64,000 nt of DNA from positions 3,393,501 to 3,457,500 of the forward strand of contig NZ_CP045798.1 in NCBI RefSeq assembly GCF_000746025.2, written 5' to 3'. The stretch comes from Thermanaerosceptrum fracticalcis (lineage in GTDB: Bacteria > Bacillota > Peptococcia > DRI-13). The notes under the pieces are model-generated. The model did no database searches, had not been told where the DNA came from, and was given only the letters and a program-made list of their open reading frames with translations. The position numbers were made by a program, and so were the translations under genes. How positions within the stretch are numbered: the first letter of the stretch is position 1; the number at the start of each line of letters is the position of its first letter. Below, piece after piece: positions 1 to 8,516 of the stretch.

Positions 1-1
1 G

Positions 2-1102
2 GAACTCTTTGGGTCTAAGGACATACTTCCTATGTGGGTTGCCGATATGGATTTTCAGAGCCCTCCTGCAGTGGTTGAAGCTATAAAACGTCGTGCGGCG
101 GAAGGTATTTACGGATATACCTTTATGGATAAGGCCTGTATAAATGCTTTTATGAACTGGTTTAGCCGCAGACATGGCTGGAAGATATCACCACAATGGA
201 TTACAGAGTGCCCGGGAGTAGTTACGGCTTTAAGTATTGCTGTTGACTGTTTCACTAAACCAGGAGACAGGATTATCATTCAGCCACCTGTGTATTATCC
301 TTTTTTTAATGTTGTAAAAATGAATGGACGAAGTGTGGTGACTAATTCCCTGGTTCTAAGAGATAATTTTTATACTATGGATTACACTCACCTCGAGACA
401 TTAATGCAGGACGGAGCAACCATGCTTATCCTATCGAACCCCCATAATCCGGGCGGCAGGGTATGGTCAAGGGAGGAACTGGAGCGACTAGGGGAGCTTT
501 GTCATAAGTATAAGGTTATGGTAATCTCTGATGAAATCCACTGTGATCTGGTTTTCCGCGACCACAAATATACTCCATTTGCCTCAGTTTCCAGTCAATT
601 TGCAGAGAATTCTATTACCTGTGTAGCCCCCACTAAGACCTTCAACCTTCCTGGTATCCAGGCATCCTTTATTGTGATACCCAACGAGGAATATAAGCGG
701 ATATTTGACTATAAACTTAAGACTCTGTCTTTGACCACACCAAACTTTTTTGTTCCCGTGGCAGTGAAGGCCTGCTATGAGCAGGGGGAAGAATGGTTAG
801 AAGAGCTCCTACAATATGTGAAGGGTAATCTAGATTTTGCATTAGGATTTATAGCCAAGAATTTGCCTCAACTGGAGGCAATCGTGCCAGAAGGAACTTA
901 CCTCCTCTGGGTTGACTGCCGTAAATTGGGTCTAGATGCTCAGGGAATGAAAGAGCTCATGTATCATAAAGCCAGGGTGGCCTTTAGCGAGGGTTCGGTG
1001 TTTGGCCCAGAGGGTGAAGGTTTTGTGCGCATTAACCTTGCCTGTCCCCAGTCAGTTTTGGAAGAAGGGCTAAAGAGGTTCTATGAGGCCGTTCGTAAAT
1101 AA
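2..1102 (+). CDS. PatB/MalY-type PLP C-S lyase / aminotransferase, 5' end cut by window
   Basis: Fold-type I PLP enzyme of the MalY/PatB cystathionine beta-lyase group. The frame is open from base 2, and the residues before the first ATG at 32 (ending ILPMWVADMDF) fit the family N-terminus, so the true start lies before the window and roughly 25-30 residues are missing. Visible are ILSNPHNPGGRVW, the SDEIHCDL motif whose Asp contacts the pyridine nitrogen, and APTKTFNLPG with the Schiff-base lysine (residue 202 counted from the ATG at 32). Members cleave cystathionine or cysteine to pyruvate, ammonia and a thiol, or act as aminotransferases; substrate cannot be read from sequence. A terminator follows, so it is probably not cotranscribed with the next gene. 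Confidence 0.88.
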   Translation, partial: ELFGSKDILPMWVADMDFQSPPAVVEAIKRRAAEGIYGYTFMDKACINAFMNWFSRRHGWKISPQWITECPGVVTALSIAVDCFTKPGDRIIIQPPVYYPFFNVVKMNGRSVVTNSLVLRDNFYTMDYTHLETLMQDGATMLILSNPHNPGGRVWSREELERLGELCHKYKVMVISDEIHCDLVFRDHKYTPFASVSSQFAENSITCVAPTKTFNLPGIQASFIVIPNEEYKRIFDYKLKTLSLTTPNFFVPVAVKACYEQGEEWLEELLQYVKGNLDFALGFIAKNLPQLEAIVPEGTYLLWVDCRKLGLDAQGMKELMYHKARVAFSEGSVFGPEGEGFVRINLACPQSVLEEGLKRFYEAVRK

Positions 1103-1169
1103 AAAATGCTTATCCATTCCAAGGTTCTTTTCATACCAGTGTTCTCTGGTCAATAGCCTATCAGAGTTG

Positions 1170-1204
1170 AGCTGGTGACAGAGATGTCGCCAGCTTTTGC
1201 ATTT
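1170..1204 (+). terminator. Intrinsic terminator after the aminotransferase gene
   Basis: AGCTGGTGAC (1170-1179) pairs with GTCGCCAGCT (1186-1195) with one G-U pair and a 6-nt loop, followed by TTTTGCATTT. It separates the aminotransferase gene from the sigma-54 activator. Confidence 0.75.
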
Positions 1205-1320
1205 AGGTTGTGAAAAAAAAATATAAAGGAATTGAGGAGCAAACATAGAATATTTCGAAAAAGAAATATCGACCTTTTTTTGTATCTCGTAAAATAACAA
1301 AAATTGATGAGGTGTTTACA

Positions 1321-2751
1321 ATGGATCTTAGTTCTTTTAAGCAAAACAATGAGATTTTTCATACTATCTTAGGAGCCTTGCGCGAAGGTGTCAATGTCGT
1401 AGATAAAGACGGTATTATACTTTACGCTAACCAGAGTTCGGCTAATTATGCTAAAGCTCATATAGAGGAAATGATAGGCAAACACATAACTGTTTATTAT
1501 CCTAAAGCTGCACTTCTCGAGGTACTAGAAACACGGAATGCGGTATTTGACAGGAAAATTATTCATGAAACGAACAGAATATTTATAGTAAATGCCATTC
1601 CCCTTTATATCAAAGGTGAATTCGCCGGAGGTGTGGCTACTTTTAGGGATATAACAGAAATCGAGAGGCTGTCCAAACGATTGGAAAGCCTGGAGATGGA
1701 ATTGGCTCTTAGTAGAATGAATGATGTATTTGAAGCCATTATCGGTAGCGATGGCAGTTTGAAAAGTGCCATAGATAAAGCCCAACGAAGCATTGCCTCC
1801 TTAGGTGGGCCACGACATAGTGTAATTGTGGGGGAAACAGGGACTGGCAAAACCATGTTAGCCAAAGCAATGTACAGTTTCGCAGAGAGAATGGGAGTAA
1901 TAAAGCATGGAGCTCCTTTTGTTGAGATAAACTGTGCCCAATTCACCAACTCGGATATAGCTGCAATGGAGGTTTTCGGAACAGAAAAAGGTTCATTTAC
2001 CGGAGCATATGATAAACCTGGCTTAATTGAAATTGCTAATGGTGGAATATTATTTTTGGATGAGGCTCAGGCTTTGGGAGCTCATCAAACTATGCTGTTA
2101 AAGGTTATTGAGTCTGGCACGGTGAGAAGAATTGGTGGAAGATCAGAACGGGAGGTAAATGTAATCATTATTACAGCCTCAAGTAAAGATTTAAAAAAGG
2201 AATTCATTCCAGAGCTTTATCAGCGGCTGGCCCAGTATCAGATTGAATTGCCTCCATTGAGAAAAAGAAGCGTCACTGAGAAAGATAGACTAATGAATTA
2301 CTTCATTGCTCTATACCAGATGGCGGCTAAAAATCGTTACAATATTACCCTGGAAATAACTTTTACAGACAAAGCAAGGGAGATTTTGTTAAACGCTGCT
2401 TACGAAAGGAATATTAGACAGTTTCGGGATGTGATTAATGCCTCAATTGATTCAGCTGCACCGTTAATAAGCAGCGTGGAAAAGAATAAGCAGGAATTGA
2501 GAATTATTGTAGATGAGTCCAATTTACCCTTTGGAATGTTTACGGATAGTACTGATAAAGACTTAATAGTGTCAGAACCTGCAGAATCACTTGAGGGATT
2601 AATTCAGCAGCTACATGAAGAGGGGTTAGGCCCAAGGAAAATTTCCAATGAATTAAAAAGAAGAGGTATAAAGCTAGAATATTATCAAATAGCGTATAGG
2701 CTTAAGAACTATAAATTAAACAGTTTTACCCTTAGGGCTAATAAAGAATAG
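1321..2751 (+). CDS. PAS-domain sigma-54 enhancer-binding protein
   Basis: Transcriptional activator that remodels sigma-54 RNA polymerase with ATP. Order: N-terminal PAS sensor (about residues 10-115), short coiled linker, AAA+ domain with Walker A VGETGTGKT (about 170-178), the sigma-54 contact loop as GSFTGA rather than GAFTGA, Walker B ILFLDEAQ, and a C-terminal helix-turn-helix (about 430-470). Length 476 aa is usual for one-component activators. ATG at 1321 is chosen because TGAGGTG lies 7 nt upstream; the in-frame GTG at 1312 lies inside that ribosome site. It precedes an operon with a clear sigma-54 promoter and is the only such activator in the window. The PAS ligand is unknown, possibly the imported acid. 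A Ser in GSFTGA occurs in some functional activators. Confidence 0.93.
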   Translation: MDLSSFKQNNEIFHTILGALREGVNVVDKDGIILYANQSSANYAKAHIEEMIGKHITVYYPKAALLEVLETRNAVFDRKIIHETNRIFIVNAIPLYIKGEFAGGVATFRDITEIERLSKRLESLEMELALSRMNDVFEAIIGSDGSLKSAIDKAQRSIASLGGPRHSVIVGETGTGKTMLAKAMYSFAERMGVIKHGAPFVEINCAQFTNSDIAAMEVFGTEKGSFTGAYDKPGLIEIANGGILFLDEAQALGAHQTMLLKVIESGTVRRIGGRSEREVNVIIITASSKDLKKEFIPELYQRLAQYQIELPPLRKRSVTEKDRLMNYFIALYQMAAKNRYNITLEITFTDKAREILLNAAYERNIRQFRDVINASIDSAAPLISSVEKNKQELRIIVDESNLPFGMFTDSTDKDLIVSEPAESLEGLIQQLHEEGLGPRKISNELKRRGIKLEYYQIAYRLKNYKLNSFTLRANKE

Positions 2752-2762
2752 TTAACTCATAT

Positions 2763-2801
2763 TATCCTGGTATGGTGGAAGCCAACCAGGATATTCTTTT
2801 T
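2763..2801 (+). terminator. Intrinsic terminator after the sigma-54 activator gene
   Basis: TATCCTGGT (2763-2771) pairs perfectly with ACCAGGATA (2785-2793), followed by TTCTTTTTCC. It isolates the activator gene from the operon it probably controls. Confidence 0.75.
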
Positions 2802-2838
2802 CCGGATTGGGCTGGATGTGGCAGAAAATAACAATAAA

Positions 2839-2887
2839 TTCTAACAAAGTACAACACGGTGTTATAGAATTATAACACTGTGTTAGA
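2839..2887 (+). promoter_or_regulatory. Activator binding region (two palindromes in helical phase)
   Basis: Two palindromes of form AACAC-N-GTGTT lie at 2853-2863 and 2874-2884, centres 21 bp apart (two helical turns). Together they form a larger near-perfect dyad. An outer inverted pair TCTAACA (2840-2846) / TGTTAGA (2881-2887) flanks them. The cluster lies about 70-110 bp upstream of a sigma-54 promoter, the expected place for an enhancer-binding protein. Assignment to the adjacent activator is inference. Confidence 0.7.
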
Positions 2888-2949
2888 TGCATAACGGGGA
2901 TATATTTTTAAAAATCAATTAAATTCAGCATATTTTGCATTATTCTTTG

Positions 2950-2967
2950 TTGGCATGAATTTTGCAT
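2950..2967 (+). promoter_or_regulatory. Sigma-54 (-24/-12) promoter of the TRAP/oxidase operon
   Basis: TTGGCATGAATTTTGCAT matches the TTGGCAC-N5-TTGCW consensus. The GG (2952-2953) and GC (2964-2965) have the invariant 12-nt offset. Transcription should start near 2977, which rules out the in-frame GTG at 2975 as the dctP start. Confidence 0.88.
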
Positions 2968-3007
2968 AATAAAAGTGGTGTCAAAAAAATTGAGGGAGGT
3001 TGTTAAT

Positions 3008-4030
3008 TTGTTCAGAAAAAAAGGAATTGCCTGGATGCTTTTGTTGGTTTTCGTTTCTGTTGTTGTTGCTGGTTGTGGTGGCGGGGGTGATAAACCGAAG
3101 GACAAACCTGCTGCTGAACAACCCAAGGTTACTACTATTAAGGTAGGACACGTTTTAGCTCCTGACCATCCCTATACTATTGGCTTGAAGAAGTTTGCTG
3201 AATTAGTTGATCAGAAAACTCAAGGTAAAGTTAAAGTAGAAGTATTCCATAGTTCCCAATTGGGTAATGAGAGGGATATGATTGAGGCACTTCAGTTAGG
3301 AACACAACAAATGGCTCTCGTATCAACAGCTCCTCTTGCTGGATTTACCAAAAAATTCCTGGTTTTCGACCTGCCCTTCATTTTTAAAGATTACCAATCA
3401 GCATATAAGGTTCTTGATGGAGAGATAGGACAAGGTATTTTAAAGACCCTTGATTCTGTGGGTATTGTTGGTCTTACTTACTGGGAGAATGGTTTCAGAC
3501 ATGTTACTAACAGCAAACGTCCCATTAATAAACCTGAGGACCTAAAAGGACTTAAGATTCGTCTCATGGAGAACCCCATTCACATGGATACCTTTAGAAC
3601 AATGGGAGCTGACCCTACCCCTATGGCATTTGGTGAACTATTCACGGCACTACAGCAAGGTACTGTAGATGGACAGGAAAACCCTGTACCCATTATCTGG
3701 ACCTCTAAATTCTATGAAGTTCAGAAGCATATGAGCTTGACAGGCCATTTCTATGCTGCGGCTCCTCTGTTAGTTTCAAAGAAATTCTTTGATGGATTAT
3801 CCCCTGAAATACAGAAGGCTTTAAAGGAAGCGGCTGTAGAAGCAAGAGATTTTGAAAGAGATTTGTTGGCACAACAGAACAAGGATTTTGTAGGCAAGCT
3901 AAAGGAAAAAGGAATGAATATTCTTGAAGTTGATAAAACTCCATTCAAAGAAGCAGTGAAGCCTGTATATGCTAAGTATGAAGCAGAAATTGGCAAGGAA
4001 TTGATTGAAAAGGTTATAAGTGCACAGTAA
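3008..4030 (+). CDS. dctP: TRAP transporter solute-binding lipoprotein DctP
   Basis: Extracytoplasmic substrate-binding subunit of a tripartite ATP-independent periplasmic transporter. TTG at 3008 is preferred: AGGGAGG lies about 9 nt upstream and the earlier GTG at 2975 sits at the predicted transcription start. From there the protein is 340 aa with a lipoprotein signal peptide ending VVVAGC, expected for a Gram-positive binding protein. Family features include the GHVLAPDHPYTIGLKKF start of the mature domain, the LGNERDMIEALQLGT segment and the conserved LKGLKIRLMENP region whose Arg normally binds the substrate carboxylate. First gene of the sigma-54 operon. Neighbouring 2-hydroxyacid oxidases suggest a hydroxy-carboxylate ligand. 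Confidence 0.93.
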   Translation: MFRKKGIAWMLLLVFVSVVVAGCGGGGDKPKDKPAAEQPKVTTIKVGHVLAPDHPYTIGLKKFAELVDQKTQGKVKVEVFHSSQLGNERDMIEALQLGTQQMALVSTAPLAGFTKKFLVFDLPFIFKDYQSAYKVLDGEIGQGILKTLDSVGIVGLTYWENGFRHVTNSKRPINKPEDLKGLKIRLMENPIHMDTFRTMGADPTPMAFGELFTALQQGTVDGQENPVPIIWTSKFYEVQKHMSLTGHFYAAAPLLVSKKFFDGLSPEIQKALKEAAVEARDFERDLLAQQNKDFVGKLKEKGMNILEVDKTPFKEAVKPVYAKYEAEIGKELIEKVISAQ

Positions 4031-4041
4031 ATTATTTAAAT

Positions 4042-4064
4042 GAGGCAGGCTTTATGCCTGCCTC
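4042..4064 (+). promoter_or_regulatory. dctP-dctQ intergenic stem-loop
   Basis: GAGGCAGGC-TTTAT-GCCTGCCTC is a perfect 9-bp stem with a 5-nt loop and no U-tract. Such a structure between the binding-protein gene and the membrane genes commonly stabilises the upstream message or attenuates read-through. It includes the ATG at 4054, arguing against that codon as the dctQ start. Confidence 0.6.
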
Positions 4065-4089
4065 GGTTTACATAAGGGGGGGAAGATAT

Positions 4090-4596
4090 TTGATTATCAA
4101 AAAGATATACGCAAATTTTGAAGAGTATATTTGTATTGCTCTACTTGCAATAATGTCAGTCGTTGTGTTTTGGCAGGTTGTCTGCAGGTTCATTTTAAAA
4201 GCCGCGCTCCCGTGGTCAGAGGAATTATCAATATATATTATGGCTTGGGTTACTTTTTTAGGAGCTAGTGTGGGTGTAAAACGTGGTGCTCACATAGGTG
4301 TTGAGGCGATGATCACCTTTCTCCCAAGGAAGATTCAAAAGTATTTTACCTTATTATCGTATGTTGCATCAGCCATCTTTTTCCTAATGCTGATTTACTT
4401 TGGGTCTCTGATTGTTCAAAAGCAGATAGCAACAGGGCAAGTATCTCCTGCCATGCGGATTCCAATTTATTATGCGTATTTATCAATACCAGTAGGGAGT
4501 GCCCTAATGTCCCTGAGGTTTTTTGAAAAAATCATCAATGAATTGAAAGTGCGAAATAGGGAAAACGCTAATGAACTTCATGTAGGGGGGAATTAA
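4090..4596 (+). CDS. dctQ: TRAP transporter small permease DctQ
   Basis: Small four-helix membrane subunit of the TRAP transporter. TTG at 4090 is preferred because AAGGGGGGG precedes it by about 8 nt, while the upstream ATG at 4054 lies in the intergenic hairpin; the protein is then 168 aa, normal for DctQ. Four hydrophobic segments and the family motif around LPWSEELSIYIMAWVTFLGA are visible. It pairs with DctM, whose gene begins 4 nt after the stop. Confidence 0.9.
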   Translation: MIIKKIYANFEEYICIALLAIMSVVVFWQVVCRFILKAALPWSEELSIYIMAWVTFLGASVGVKRGAHIGVEAMITFLPRKIQKYFTLLSYVASAIFFLMLIYFGSLIVQKQIATGQVSPAMRIPIYYAYLSIPVGSALMSLRFFEKIINELKVRNRENANELHVGGN

Positions 4597-4599
4597 CCA

Positions 4600-5877
4600 A
4601 TGGGTGGTATTCTTTTTGGGAGTTTTGCTGTATTAGCAGCTTGCGGATTACCGATAGCTGTCGTATTAGGCTTAGCCTCAGTAATTACCCTTGCAACAAT
4701 GAGTGATATACCTCTTTTGGTCGTAGCCCAGCGGATGTTTACAGCCGTATCATCCTTCCCCTTAATGGCTATACCCTTCTTTATGATAGCAGGTTCCTTA
4801 ATGGAGGGAGGAGGTATATCCCGGCGGTTAATTAATCTGGCAAATAAAATGGTAGGTTCTATTACTGGTGGTTTAGCACTAGTAGCAATAGTTACCTGTA
4901 TGTTTTTTGCCGCTATTTCCGGCTCCAGCCCGGCAACTGTAGCAGCCATTGGGTCTATTATGATTCCTGCCATGGTCAGTGCTGGTTATGATATTGCATT
5001 CGCATCTGCTGTAATGGCTGCTGCTGGTTCAATTGGCGTAATTATTCCGCCGAGCATACCTATGGTTACCTATGGTGTGGTTGGGGGTGTATCCATAGGT
5101 GCATTGTTCCTGGGAGGATTCGGTTCCGGGTTGTTAGTAGGTTTATCACTAATAATTCCCACTTATTTTATAGCGAAGAAAAGGGGTTACACAGGAACAG
5201 GAAGTTTTAATCTAAAGGAAGTAATTATTGCCGCTAAAGAGGCAGTATGGGCATTGCTGATGCCGGTGATTATCCTGGGCGGAATATACGGAGGAGTGTT
5301 TACACCCACAGAAGCAGCTGCGGTAGCCGTTATCTATGGCTTTATTGTAGGGGTATTCGTGTATAAAGAGTTAAAGATTAGTGATATGGGAAGGCTTCTT
5401 GCAAACTCTGCTGTTAGTACTTCTGTAGTCATGCTGATAATTGCTACAGCATCTGTCTTTGGCTGGATAATGACAAGCGAAAGAATTCCTGACGCAGTTG
5501 CTGAGGCTTTTGTCAGCTTTACCAACAGTAAAATAGTAATCCTGCTTCTTATTAATATCATGTTACTCATTGTGGGATGCTTTATGGAAACCAATGCGGC
5601 TATCATTATATTAGCCCCAATATTTATTCCCCTAGTTGTAAAAATGGGTGTAGATCCTATACACTTTGGTCTCATTATGGTCGTTAATACAGCCATCGGT
5701 ATGTTTACACCGCCATTAGGAGTTAATCTCTTTGTAACATGCGGTTTAACTAACATAAGAATTGAGCGACTATCAAAAGCCCTGATCCCATTCATTGTGG
5801 CCATGGTTATTGCTGTTCTGCTCATCAGCTATATTCCTGCAATTTCTATGTTTTTACCAACTATCCTTATGAAATAG
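4600..5877 (+). CDS. dctM: TRAP transporter large permease DctM
   Basis: Large transport subunit (425 aa, about 11-12 hydrophobic segments), the Na+-coupled channel component. Family signatures include FFAAISGSSPATVAAIGSI near residue 105 and IIPPSIPMVTYG near 150, and a second PP-containing repeat (FTPPLGVNLF) near 370. A strong GGGGGGAAT ribosome site precedes the ATG. dctP-dctQ-dctM is the complete transporter, followed at short distance by three oxidase genes in the same operon. Confidence 0.94.
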   Translation: MGGILFGSFAVLAACGLPIAVVLGLASVITLATMSDIPLLVVAQRMFTAVSSFPLMAIPFFMIAGSLMEGGGISRRLINLANKMVGSITGGLALVAIVTCMFFAAISGSSPATVAAIGSIMIPAMVSAGYDIAFASAVMAAAGSIGVIIPPSIPMVTYGVVGGVSIGALFLGGFGSGLLVGLSLIIPTYFIAKKRGYTGTGSFNLKEVIIAAKEAVWALLMPVIILGGIYGGVFTPTEAAAVAVIYGFIVGVFVYKELKISDMGRLLANSAVSTSVVMLIIATASVFGWIMTSERIPDAVAEAFVSFTNSKIVILLLINIMLLIVGCFMETNAAIIILAPIFIPLVVKMGVDPIHFGLIMVVNTAIGMFTPPLGVNLFVTCGLTNIRIERLSKALIPFIVAMVIAVLLISYIPAISMFLPTILMK

Positions 5878-5913
5878 AGGGGATATAAGTGAATAGAAAA
5901 GTAGGTGACACCC

Positions 5914-7290
5914 ATGCTAAACAAATCCCTAGTGAATAGTTTGAAGCAAATTGTTGGTAGTGAAAATGTAGTTACTGGCAGAATACCGCTGTTTACGTAT
6001 TCGTATGATGCCTCTCAGTTTCCTGGCAGGCCAGATGTTGTGGTTTTCCCCACCACAACTGAGATGGTTTGTGCATTGTTTCACTTTGCGGCGGAACAGG
6101 GATTAAACGTCACACCTCGGGGAGCAGGAACCTGTTTAAGCGGCGGAGCTGTGGCCTCCGAGGGTGGTATTGTAATATCAATGAATAAGATGAACCGTAT
6201 TATAGACATAAATCAAGTAAACAGAACTGTCCTGGTTGAAGCAGGAGTAATTAACAAGAGCATCCAGGCGGCCGCGGAACCCTTTGGCCTAATGTTTGCC
6301 CCAGACCCTGCTAGTCTCAATGTATCAACAATTGGTGGGAATATTGCCGAAAATGCTGGAGGAATACGCGGGGTCAAATATGGTTGTACCAAGGATCATG
6401 TGCTGGGTTTGGAGGTGGTAATTCCTTCTGGTGAAGTTGTGAAAACGGGCCAACTCCTCTCGATTTCAGAAAGTCAGATAGATTTGAGTTATTTTCTGTG
6501 CGGTTCTGAAGGTACTCTTGGTATTGTTACTAAGGCCTTATTAGCATTGACTCCCATCAATCCTGAAGTTGTGACGATGACGGCGGTTTTTAATGACCTG
6601 GGGGATGCAGGAGACTGCGTGGCTGAGATTATAGCCAGGGGTGTAACCCCTACAACAATGGAAATCATGGATAATACCCTCATCAAAGCTGTTGAGGATT
6701 ATGCTAAACTGGGCTTGCCTAAAGATGCGGAAGCCCTGCTGCTTTTGGAGGTAGACGGGTTCAGTTCCGAGCTAGAAAGCCAAGTTCCCAGTATTATTGA
6801 AGCATTTCGGAAGAACAGAGCAAAGAATTATAGTATTGCCGGTAATGAACAGGAGCGTCAGGCACTGTGGAAGGCAAGGAGATCAGCCAATGGAGCTTTA
6901 GGGAAACTAAAACCATCTATGGTTGTGCAAGATGTAGTGGTTCCTAGAGACCGGCTTGCCGCAATGTTAAGAAATGTTTCGGCCCTAGCAAAAAGATACG
7001 GCATAATAATTGCCCAGTTAGCCCATGCGGGAGATGGTAATTTACATCCCCATCTTCTTTATGACCACAGGGTTCCCCAGGAGGCAGAGGTAATAGAGCA
7101 CGTATGTGATGAAATATTCAAAGAAGCTCTTGCCCAGGGCGGGACCTTGTCAGGTGAACATGGCATCGGATTAGAAAAGGTCAAGTATATGCCGCTGGCT
7201 TTCAGCCAGGAAAGTATTTCTTATATGAAACAATTGAAGCATGCGTTTGACCCTGAGTCTCACTTTAACCCAGGCAAGCTGCTTCCCTAG
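5914..7290 (+). CDS. glcD: FAD-linked 2-hydroxyacid dehydrogenase, GlcD type
   Basis: FAD-binding type 4 oxidoreductase of the glycolate oxidase GlcD / D-lactate dehydrogenase family, oxidising a 2-hydroxyacid to the 2-oxoacid. ATG at 5914 has AGGTG about 7 nt upstream and is preferred to GTG 5905, giving 458 aa. FAD-site segments TPRGAGTCLSGGAV (about 70) and NVSTIGGNIAENAGG (about 140), the C-terminal LAHAGDGNLHPH and the closing SGEHGIGLEKV are all canonical. The next two genes encode the GlcE-like and Fe-S GlcF-like partners. Actual substrate could be glycolate, lactate or a larger hydroxyacid; transport by the upstream TRAP system is inferred from the operon. Confidence 0.92.
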   Translation: MLNKSLVNSLKQIVGSENVVTGRIPLFTYSYDASQFPGRPDVVVFPTTTEMVCALFHFAAEQGLNVTPRGAGTCLSGGAVASEGGIVISMNKMNRIIDINQVNRTVLVEAGVINKSIQAAAEPFGLMFAPDPASLNVSTIGGNIAENAGGIRGVKYGCTKDHVLGLEVVIPSGEVVKTGQLLSISESQIDLSYFLCGSEGTLGIVTKALLALTPINPEVVTMTAVFNDLGDAGDCVAEIIARGVTPTTMEIMDNTLIKAVEDYAKLGLPKDAEALLLLEVDGFSSELESQVPSIIEAFRKNRAKNYSIAGNEQERQALWKARRSANGALGKLKPSMVVQDVVVPRDRLAAMLRNVSALAKRYGIIIAQLAHAGDGNLHPHLLYDHRVPQEAEVIEHVCDEIFKEALAQGGTLSGEHGIGLEKVKYMPLAFSQESISYMKQLKHAFDPESHFNPGKLLP

Positions 7291-7307
7291 GGCGAAGGAG
7301 GAAAAAA

Positions 7308-8510
7308 ATGACACGATTAGAAATTATTGCTGCCTTGCAAAAGCTGATTGGTGATACTGGATCAGGCGGCAGCAATAGATACGAAAGAGTATTAGAAAAA
7401 AATAGACCCGAATTGATCCTTTACCCCAATACTGTGGAAGAAGTTTCGACTATTGTAAAACAGGCTAATATATATAAAATACCTGTCTATCCTGTCGGCA
7501 ATGGTACCAGGTTTTTAGAGGGAACAAGGGGCTTCCTAGAGGGGATACTGCTATCTACTAATAGGCTCAAGGGGGTAGTGGAATATCGTCCTGACAACAT
7601 GAGTGTTGAGGTAGAGTCAGGTTTAACTATCAGTGAACTTCGAGATTTTCTAGTTAAGGACAACATTTTTTTTCCTGCCGAGTCGGATCATGGACTGGAC
7701 ACAATTGGGGGACTAATAGCTACTAACGGTTATGGCAGGAAGAGATACCTTTATAAGAGCAGTCGCTTTTATGTAATGGGCATGGAGTTTGTCTCTCCTC
7801 AAGGTGAAATCGTTAGAGTGGGAGGAAGAACAGTTAAGAACGTTAGTGGTTATGATGTTAGTCAGCTTTTGGCGGGTTCATGGGGCTTATTTGGTATTAT
7901 TACAAAGGTAACACTCAGGCTAAAACCCCTACCAGAGAAGAATATTAAGTTGTCGCTTACCTGCCAGAATTTGCATGAAATTCAAGATATTACGGAATCT
8001 TTGCATAATGAGCGGATAAGTCTGGCGTCCCTTCTTGTAAAGAAAAGAGAGGCAGAAATAGTATTACAGCTGGAATTGGAAGGCTTTAAAGATGCATTAG
8101 AAATGCAGGAAAAAGAACTAAAGGCTAAATATGGATTTGATAAATCACCAGAATTGGTTGAGAAAGCTTATAACTCTCAAGTACATCTAATGGTAATGCC
8201 CGACAAATCTCTGGATATTATCAAGAGACTTGATAGTTGGGAAAAAAGGCACGGTATTAAAGTTAATATGCATGGTATTATTACTAACGGCGTATTTGAA
8301 TTAGAATTTGATGAGCTACTCTTTAATTCAAATATGCTGAATGAGTTAACCGCGGATATACAAGAGCTCCAGGGAAGGCTTGTATATAAGGGAAATGTTA
8401 TTGCTGGTATAGCCAATGATGTTACGTACAAAAGACTTCTTGCTGATATTAAAAGACAGGTTGATCCTAACGGTATATTAGTTCCTGAGAGCTTGTTTTT
8501 GAAGGAGTAG
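7308..8510 (+). CDS. glcE: FAD-binding oxidoreductase, GlcE-like subunit
   Basis: Second FAD-binding type 4 protein (400 aa), matching the GlcE role in glycolate oxidase-type complexes. Visible are PVYPVGNGTRF (about 57-67), the TIGGLIATNGYGRKRYLY segment and the VKNVSGYDVSQLLAGSWG motif that marks GlcE-type proteins. It lacks the GDGNLH/GEHGIG C-terminal motifs of GlcD, as expected for this subunit. GGCGAAGGAGG precedes the ATG at 7308, 17 nt after the upstream stop. It probably forms a membrane-associated complex with its two neighbours. Confidence 0.88.
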   Translation: MTRLEIIAALQKLIGDTGSGGSNRYERVLEKNRPELILYPNTVEEVSTIVKQANIYKIPVYPVGNGTRFLEGTRGFLEGILLSTNRLKGVVEYRPDNMSVEVESGLTISELRDFLVKDNIFFPAESDHGLDTIGGLIATNGYGRKRYLYKSSRFYVMGMEFVSPQGEIVRVGGRTVKNVSGYDVSQLLAGSWGLFGIITKVTLRLKPLPEKNIKLSLTCQNLHEIQDITESLHNERISLASLLVKKREAEIVLQLELEGFKDALEMQEKELKAKYGFDKSPELVEKAYNSQVHLMVMPDKSLDIIKRLDSWEKRHGIKVNMHGIITNGVFELEFDELLFNSNMLNELTADIQELQGRLVYKGNVIAGIANDVTYKRLLADIKRQVDPNGILVPESLFLKE

Positions 8511-8516
8511 ATATTT

